A program made the position numbers and the translations under genes. Below, one piece after another: positions 58,784-64,000 of a DNA stretch of 64,000 bases. Origin of the DNA: Aporhodopirellula aestuarii (lineage in GTDB: Bacteria > Planctomycetota > Planctomycetia > Pirellulales > Pirellulaceae); NCBI RefSeq assembly GCF_023701485.1, contig NZ_JAMQBK010000065.1, positions 1 through 64,000 on the forward strand. Reading direction: 5' to 3'. Numbering within the stretch: position 1 is the stretch's first letter; every line of letters starts with the position of its first letter. A model generated the notes under the pieces. The model searched no databases. It was not told the origin of the DNA and saw only the letters and a list, made by a program, of their open reading frames with translations.

Positions 58784-60013
58784 ATGCTCACCCGACTTGT
58801 TGGATCACATCGCGCCCCCCGGCAATCGCTACGTCTGGCCGGATTGCCGTCTCTCGCCCTGTTGGTCGGCGGATTGCTTGTGGTGGCGTCGATCGGTTGC
58901 CAAACCCCGATCAGGGCGCTGGTCGGCGGCAAAATGAATCTCGGCGGGAAAATGGGGGTCGATGGTGATATCCGCATGAGCGGTGAGATGGTCACGGTCA
59001 GCCGTAGCGACAACACGGCAACGCCGATTCGCACCGTCCAGGTCGATGGGTACCAAAATGCAGGCGGTGGTCGGATCGCGATCGTCGATGTCGACGGCCT
59101 GATCGTCAATCGCAATTTCAGCGGCCTGAATTCGATGGGCGAAAACCCGGTCGCATTGTTCCGCGAGAAAATGCGCCGCATCGAATGCGACGGCTCCATT
59201 TCGGCCGTGGTGCTGAGGATCAATACGCCCGGTGGCGGCGTGACGGCGACGGATATCCTCGCCCACGACGTTGCGAACCTGAAGCAGTGCCGGAACATTC
59301 CGGTCGTTGCGTGTTTGATGACGACCGGATGCGGCGGCGGATATTATCTGGCAACGCACGCCGATCAGATCGTCGCGCACCCGACATCGGTCGTCGGCGG
59401 GATTGGCGTGATCCTCAATACCTACAACATGCAAGACACGCTGGCGCAGTACAACATCATTCCCGTGCCCGTGAAATCCGGTGAGAAGATCGACCTGGGA
59501 TCACCCGAGCGGACGATGGAAAAACACGAGCGTGCGATTTTGCAAACGATGGCGAACCAATTTCATGATCGGTTCATCGCCCAAGTCCGTAGCGCACGCG
59601 GCCAACGATTGGTCGAAGGCGAAGAACTGCTTTCGCTCGGGTTGAGCGACAAGGAGAAAGACGTCGAGGAAGATGACTTCGACGACGAAGGGGCCCGCCG
59701 TGATCTCGGCGAGCTATTCGACGGACGCGTTTGGACGGGTGAGCAAGCCGTCGCGTTGGGCCTCGTCGACAGCACCGGGTATCTCGACGACGCGATCGAA
59801 ATTGCCGGCCGGATGGCAGGTTTGCCGGAGAACGCGCCCGTCGTGCTGCTGCGTCGTGACAATGATCGCGCGTTGAGCGAATTCGACGTCACCCCGAACT
59901 CGCCGATGAGTTCGCTGTTGCCGTTGAGTATCCCGGGACTGGACCGGTCGAAGATGCCGACGTTCCTGTATCTGTGGCAACCCGAGCCGAGTTTTGTGAC
60001 GGCTGGAGGTTGA
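58784..60013 (+). CDS. SppA-like S49 protein lacking the usual catalytic Ser
   Basis: A 409-residue protein with an N-terminal hydrophobic segment and a possible lipobox Cys39 (ASIGC). The S49/Clp-fold core is evident: AVVLRINTPGGGVTATDIL, MTTGCGGGYYLATHADQIVAHPTSVVGGIGVI, and KSGEKIDLGSPER. In signal peptide peptidases the Ser precedes GGYY (ASGGYY); here the position is Gly184, preceded by Cys183. The catalytic Lys region KSGEK is shifted by one residue. It is therefore possibly inactive as a Ser/Lys protease or uses a different residue. Acidic insert EKDVEEDDFDDEGAR around 290-305. Confidence 0.8.
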   Translation: MLTRLVGSHRAPRQSLRLAGLPSLALLVGGLLVVASIGCQTPIRALVGGKMNLGGKMGVDGDIRMSGEMVTVSRSDNTATPIRTVQVDGYQNAGGGRIAIVDVDGLIVNRNFSGLNSMGENPVALFREKMRRIECDGSISAVVLRINTPGGGVTATDILAHDVANLKQCRNIPVVACLMTTGCGGGYYLATHADQIVAHPTSVVGGIGVILNTYNMQDTLAQYNIIPVPVKSGEKIDLGSPERTMEKHERAILQTMANQFHDRFIAQVRSARGQRLVEGEELLSLGLSDKEKDVEEDDFDDEGARRDLGELFDGRVWTGEQAVALGLVDSTGYLDDAIEIAGRMAGLPENAPVVLLRRDNDRALSEFDVTPNSPMSSLLPLSIPGLDRSKMPTFLYLWQPEPSFVTAGG

Positions 60014-60038
60014 TACCTGATGCGAGCCCGGGGCGCAC

Positions 60039-60070
60039 AAAAAACGGCGACCACCAAGTGATCGCCGTTT
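60039..60070 (-). terminator. Rho-independent terminator of nrdJ
   Basis: On the minus strand a 9-bp stem (AAACGGCGA with TCGCCGTTT, 60062-60070 and 60042-60050) is followed by a T6 run (60039-60044), 60 bp past the nrdJ stop. The convergent SppA-like gene also ends here and may share the stem from the other side, with a weaker T-run. Confidence 0.8.
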
Positions 60071-60132
60071 AAGGGTTTATCAGTCTCGCCGGGGCGAGTG
60101 CGTTTCAGGACGAGCTGCCTCGTCGGTGACGA

Positions 60133-63100
60133 TTAGCTGCAGCCCATCGAATTACCACAGTTGTGGCAGAGGTAGCAGTTGCCGTTGCGGACGGTGATGC
60201 TGCCGCAGTTGTCACAACTCGGTGCGTCGGTTTGGAATCGCGAGAACTGATCGGCTTGGCCGCCAAGCTGAACTTCCGGTTTGGGTTCGGTGCGGCCGTT
60301 ATGCGAACCGTTGCTACCCGAAATGCTGGCCATCATGATCGCCCGCTCGGCGATCGCGACGGCGGCACCGGCATCATTCTTGAGTTCTTGCATGACCGAG
60401 CTGGTTCCCTTGGCTGGCGAACCGGCCACGGCGACACCGTTTTCGACCGTCACGCCGCCCAGAATTTCGTTACCCGCTGCGGTTTCGGGGCCATTGCCCG
60501 GTGAGGCTTGCGGGGCGTGATCGTGTCCGGACATGAATGTGATTCCGAGCCAACGTGCGATGTAATCGACGACGCTTTTCGCGATCCGAATGTCTTTGTT
60601 TGACGTGTGACCCATCGGTTCAAACCGGGTGTGGCTGAACTTGTTGACAAGCACGTCCAACGGCACGCCGTACTGCAACGCGATCGAGAGTGCGGTGCCG
60701 AAGCTGTCCATGATACCGCCGATCGTGGAACCTTCTTTGGCCATCGTGATGAAGATTTCACCAGGTCGACCGTCCGGATACAGGCCCACGCACAGATAGC
60801 CTTCGTGGCCGGCGATCGTAAATTTGTGTGTCAGGCTTTGGCGGGTGTCGGGCAGTCGTTCACGGCTCGGTTTGTAGACGATCTTCTCGACGGTCTTGGT
60901 GACGACCTTGGTCGCACCGGCTTCGGCCGATTCGTCTTGTTTCGTATTGAGCGGTTGAGACTGCTTGCTGCCGTCGCGGTAGATCGCGATCGCTTTCAAG
61001 CCCAGTTCCCATCCCCAGAAGTAGGCGTCGGCGATGTCTTGTGGTGTGACATCGGTAGGCATGTTAACGGTCTTGGAGATCGCACCGGAGAGGAACGGCT
61101 GCGCGGCCGCCATCATTGTGATGTGAGCACGCCATCCGATGCTGCGGATACCGTTGGCCGGTTTGAAAGCACAGTCGAACACGGGGAGGTGTTCATCTTT
61201 GAGTCCCGGGGCACCCTCGATGGTGTCGTTTTCATCGACATACTTCAGGATCTCGTCGATCGTGACTTGGTTGTACCCGAGTGTCTTCAAACCGAGTTTG
61301 ACGGTTTGGTTGACGATCTTAAGCATCCCGCCACCGGCGAGTTGTTTGTACTTCACCAACGCGATATCGGGCTCGATACCGGTGGTGTCGCAGTCCATCA
61401 TGAAACTGATCGTTCCGGTCGGTGCGAGTACTGTGGCTTGAGCGTTGCGGAAACCGTACTTCTTGCCGATCTGCGTGACTTCGTCCCAGAGTTCTTGAGC
61501 GGCGGCTTTGAGTTCCGGCGGTCCGCCATCGCTGATTTCGTCGCAGGCGGCGCGGTGCATTTCCATCACGCGGTTCATCGGCTCTTCGTTGCCTTGGTAG
61601 CCTTCGAACGTTCCGACGACCGCAGCCATTTCGGCACTGGTCCGGTTGGCTTCGCCGTGCAGTAACGCCGTGAGCGATCCGCACAAACCACGAGCGGCGT
61701 CGCTGTCGTAAGGCAGTCCGGCGGTCATGACAACGCTGCCGAGGTTCGAGTAGCCGAGTCCGAGCGGGCGATACAGGTGGCTGTTGCGTGCGATCGGTTC
61801 GGTCGGGTAGCTCGCGTGGTCAACGAGGATTTCTTGAGCGATGAAGAAAATCCGAGCGGCAGCGCGGAATCGATCCACGTTGAAGCTGCCGTCTTTCTCG
61901 ACGAACTTCATCAGGTTGATGCTCGACAGGTTGCACGCGGTGTCGTCGAGGAACATGTACTCGCTGCATGGGTTCGACGCGTTGATCGCACCGCTGTTCG
62001 GGCAGGTGTGCCATTTGTTGATGGTCGTGTCGTACTGCACGCCGGGGTCACCGCAGTGCCAGGCGCACTCGGCCATCTTGTTGAGCAATTCCTTGGCGTC
62101 GTACTTGGGCGCCGTTTCGGTCGGTTTGTCGGTGACCCAACGGGTTTGCCACTGTTCACCCTTGCGAACGGTTTCCATGAAGTCGTCGGTCAAACGGACC
62201 GAGAGGTTGGCGTTTTGGAAGCACACGCTGCTGTAGGCTTCGCCGTTGAAGTTCGATTCGTAACCTTCACGAATCAACGCGTGGGCTTTCTTCTCTTCGG
62301 CCCATTTGCACTCGATGAACTCGAGAATGTCTGGGTGCCAAACTTTGAGGGACTGCATCTTGGCGGCGCGGCGGGTCTTGCCGCCTGATTTCACGACGCC
62401 GGCGATCGAGTCATAAACCCGCATGAAGGAAAGTGGGCCCGAAGGGGTTCCGCCACCGGAGAGTTTTTCGCGTTGGCTGCGGATCGTCGACAGGTCGGTG
62501 CCGGTACCGCTGCCGAATTTGAACAACATCGCTTCGCTGCAGGCGAGTCGCATGATGTCTTCCATGTTGTCATCGACACTTTGGATGAAACAGGCCGACC
62601 CTTGCGGGAACTCGTAGGGGTTTTCTGGTTGCGCGGTGGTCTTGGTTTCGGCGTCCCAGTGCCAGTTGCACTTCGCACCCGTGACGCCGTATTGAGCGTG
62701 CAGGCCGACGTTAAACCAGACGGGGCTGTTGAAGGCACCGTGTTGGTGCAAGCACAACCAAGTCAGGTCGCGATAGAAACGCTCGCCGTCTTCGGCGGTA
62801 TCGAAGTAGCCGTCAGACAACCCCCAGTCGGTGATTGTTCGGGTGACGCGATGGATCAGTTGGCGAACGCTCCGCTCACGCTCACCCTCGGTGCCCGGAT
62901 CACCGTAAAAATACTTCGACACCACGACGTTGGTCGCCAATTGGCTCCAACTCGAAGGCACTTCGCAATCGTTTTGCTCGAACAGGACTTTGCCGCTCTC
63001 GTCCTTGATCGCCGCGCTACGCAAATCCCACTGAGTCGTCGCGAAAGGAGTACGACCGTCATCGGGACAGAACCGCGAATCGATCTTGAGTCCCTCGCGG

Positions 63101-63285
63101 TCACCCCGCGGTTGAGCGTTGAACTTCTGTTGAGCGTATTCAACCCCGTGTTCGGCGTCGACTTTCTCCAGGGCTGGATCGTTGTGTGGCGACCGTGACG
63201 ATTCGGCGTGATCACCGAGACGATCCGATTTCGAGACGGTGTGTTTGGATTTGGTAGCGGTTTCAGTAGGCAAAACGGTGGACAT
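60133..63285 (-). CDS. nrdJ: Adenosylcobalamin-dependent (class II) ribonucleotide reductase
   Basis: A 1050-residue class II enzyme reducing ribonucleotides to deoxyribonucleotides with B12. Family motifs include HQHGAFNSPVWFNVG, CFIQSVDDNMEDI, NPCSEYMFLDDTACNLSSINL, GTISFMMDCDTTGIEPDIALVKYK and PTDVTPQDIADAY. The C-terminus ends in a zinc-ribbon-like CDNCG ... CYLCHNCG with the redox-active cysteine tail. It is O2-independent, suited to a planctomycete living at low oxygen. It has an ATG at 63285 and a 275-nt leader with a good promoter. Confidence 0.95.
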   Translation of the reverse strand: MSTVLPTETATKSKHTVSKSDRLGDHAESSRSPHNDPALEKVDAEHGVEYAQQKFNAQPRGDREGLKIDSRFCPDDGRTPFATTQWDLRSAAIKDESGKVLFEQNDCEVPSSWSQLATNVVVSKYFYGDPGTEGERERSVRQLIHRVTRTITDWGLSDGYFDTAEDGERFYRDLTWLCLHQHGAFNSPVWFNVGLHAQYGVTGAKCNWHWDAETKTTAQPENPYEFPQGSACFIQSVDDNMEDIMRLACSEAMLFKFGSGTGTDLSTIRSQREKLSGGGTPSGPLSFMRVYDSIAGVVKSGGKTRRAAKMQSLKVWHPDILEFIECKWAEEKKAHALIREGYESNFNGEAYSSVCFQNANLSVRLTDDFMETVRKGEQWQTRWVTDKPTETAPKYDAKELLNKMAECAWHCGDPGVQYDTTINKWHTCPNSGAINASNPCSEYMFLDDTACNLSSINLMKFVEKDGSFNVDRFRAAARIFFIAQEILVDHASYPTEPIARNSHLYRPLGLGYSNLGSVVMTAGLPYDSDAARGLCGSLTALLHGEANRTSAEMAAVVGTFEGYQGNEEPMNRVMEMHRAACDEISDGGPPELKAAAQELWDEVTQIGKKYGFRNAQATVLAPTGTISFMMDCDTTGIEPDIALVKYKQLAGGGMLKIVNQTVKLGLKTLGYNQVTIDEILKYVDENDTIEGAPGLKDEHLPVFDCAFKPANGIRSIGWRAHITMMAAAQPFLSGAISKTVNMPTDVTPQDIADAYFWGWELGLKAIAIYRDGSKQSQPLNTKQDESAEAGATKVVTKTVEKIVYKPSRERLPDTRQSLTHKFTIAGHEGYLCVGLYPDGRPGEIFITMAKEGSTIGGIMDSFGTALSIALQYGVPLDVLVNKFSHTRFEPMGHTSNKDIRIAKSVVDYIARWLGITFMSGHDHAPQASPGNGPETAAGNEILGGVTVENGVAVAGSPAKGTSSVMQELKNDAGAAVAIAERAIMMASISGSNGSHNGRTEPKPEVQLGGQADQFSRFQTDAPSCDNCGSITVRNGNCYLCHNCGNSMGCS

Positions 63286-63488
63286 AATTGGTTCACAGGC
63301 TCCGGAAAGAAGGCATCCTTGTGGCGGTCATCCTTGCGCAATTCTTTCAGAGAGAATCGAAAGTTGCAGCGGAATCAGAAAAGATCATTGGGTCAGGGAT
63401 CAAAGCATTTTGCCTGTCCACATATCAGCTACTCACTCCCGAAAACCGGGAAGGGCGGGCCATTGGTATCGGTAATACGCGAACCGCA

Positions 63489-63527
63489 AATTCGTTCTAA
63501 AACGAATTGCTATCACTACCGGTAGTG
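63489..63527. promoter_or_regulatory. Two adjacent palindromes in the nrdJ leader
   Basis: AATTCGTT/AACGAATT with a 4-nt loop (63489-63508) and the perfect 14-bp CACTACCGGTAGTG (63514-63527), 5 bp apart and about 45 nt inside the transcribed leader. They could be an operator or paired RNA stems. They do not match the NrdR box, and no conserved cobalamin riboswitch core was found around them. Confidence 0.5.
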
Positions 63528-63569
63528 GCTTCCATGCCTTCGAGGCACTACATGTGGACGACGAGGGGA

Positions 63570-63597
63570 ATGTTAGGGAATTGTAAGGATGTGTCAA
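63570..63597 (-). promoter_or_regulatory. Sigma70-type promoter of nrdJ
   Basis: TTGACA (63592-63597) and TAACAT (63570-63575) on the minus strand with a 16-bp spacer. The -35 is perfect and the -10 matches four of six. Transcription would start near 63563, giving a leader of about 275 nt. Confidence 0.6.
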
Positions 63598-64000
63598 CGA
63601 AAATTTTCGGACGGTCCTAAGTCGCTTCTCAGGCATGAGTTGCGGAAGGACTCACGGACGGCATGATGCGTGTTGTGTGTCCCCCTTTGTGACGTAACTT
63701 GCTTTGCGGTGATGGTTTAGTAAAAAGCCGCCTGGTGGCTCAAACCGCTGTGGAAAAAATGTCAGAAGTTTCTTTTTTTGCCGGCTCTTCGTGAAAGCCT
63801 CACAGGAATCGACAATCCGGCCGGCAAGATGGTTCGGTTAGGGCGATTTTCCGTGGGATTTCGGAATGTCCTAACTCTTTAGGGGGTGAGGCCCGGGAGG
63901 GAGCGAGTGTGGGGGAGAAAATTGAGCCATCCCGGCGTGATGGATTCTTTACGGGACATTTAGTCCGCTTTTCGAGGCGAAGTGGTTGTGCTGTCTCGCG

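Larger units (their letters stand above)
63286..64000. other. 715-bp region upstream of nrdJ
   Basis: No gene. It contains the nrdJ promoter and two short palindromes described separately. The last 360 bp up to the window edge hold nothing I can identify. Confidence 0.6.

Noticed and set aside
60607-61665. 352-residue plus-strand frame inside nrdJ
   Set aside because: Antisense of a fully conserved class II reductase gene, with no domain features.
63286-63600. Cobalamin riboswitch ahead of nrdJ
   Set aside because: A GCCACT-like string is present, but the other conserved core elements of the AdoCbl riboswitch were not found; a model search could overturn this.

Overview
The window is a high-GC bacterial chromosome segment that looks like a planctomycete of the Rhodopirellula/Blastopirellula group. 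Supporting signs are a giant-type exported protein with a LEPR-like N-terminus, DUF1080 and multihaem cytochrome genes, TadE/TadG genes with type II secretion-like parts, very weak Shine-Dalgarno sites, many GTG/TTG starts and a B12-dependent ribonucleotide reductase. No rRNA, tRNA, CRISPR array or recognisable transposase was found.

Left third (1-26973), mostly housekeeping. It opens with a minus-strand pair: a LEPR-type surface protein overlapping an acidic DPxAT(V/I)xE-repeat protein that runs off the left edge. A Cys-rich exported protein follows. Next is the F1Fo ATP synthase operon on the minus strand (atpE-F-H-A-G-D-C), with no atpB or atpI at its head. Then come an exported Ig-like/Pro-rich protein divergent from mnmG, a YbjN-like protein, an SDR oxidoreductase, pyruvate kinase, a 12-haem cytochrome, ilvD, a DUF1080 protein, an exported caspase-like protein and a membrane protein with a leucine-rich C-terminus.

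Middle (26974-37674), accessory in character and gene-poor. It holds a short GspE-type ATPase, a Tat-exported TIM-barrel protein, an immunity-like small protein and a TadE / vWA-TadG / TadE cassette. Two copies of a 520-bp non-coding element with about 18-bp imperfect terminal inverted repeats lie in opposite orientation (28997-29516 and 34216-34736) and bracket most of this block. A DUF5060 glycosidase-like gene is followed by a tandem array of six 125-bp hairpin-rich units.

Right part (37675-64000). A tight four-gene operon encodes two exported proteins (one with a chitobiase-type C-terminal domain, one with FG-GAP/VCBS repeats), a membrane-anchored PQQ-type beta-propeller, and a PEP-synthase/rifampin-phosphotransferase-like enzyme fused to an Oxa1/EMC3 (DUF106)-like membrane domain. 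I consider this the best candidate for an undescribed system. After a DinB-like gene comes a minus-strand cluster of transglutaminase, circularly permuted ATP-grasp, alpha-E and DUF2126 proteins, present as two parallel sets, one with ATP-grasp and alpha-E fused. It matches the predicted but biochemically uncharacterised amidoligase/peptide-modification clusters. The window closes with a MazG-like pyrophosphohydrolase, an SppA-like protein lacking the usual catalytic Ser, and nrdJ with a long leader, promoter and terminator.

Starts were chosen by reading N-termini (signal peptides, family N-termini, overlaps). No similarity search was run, so family names rest on recognised motifs and domain order.
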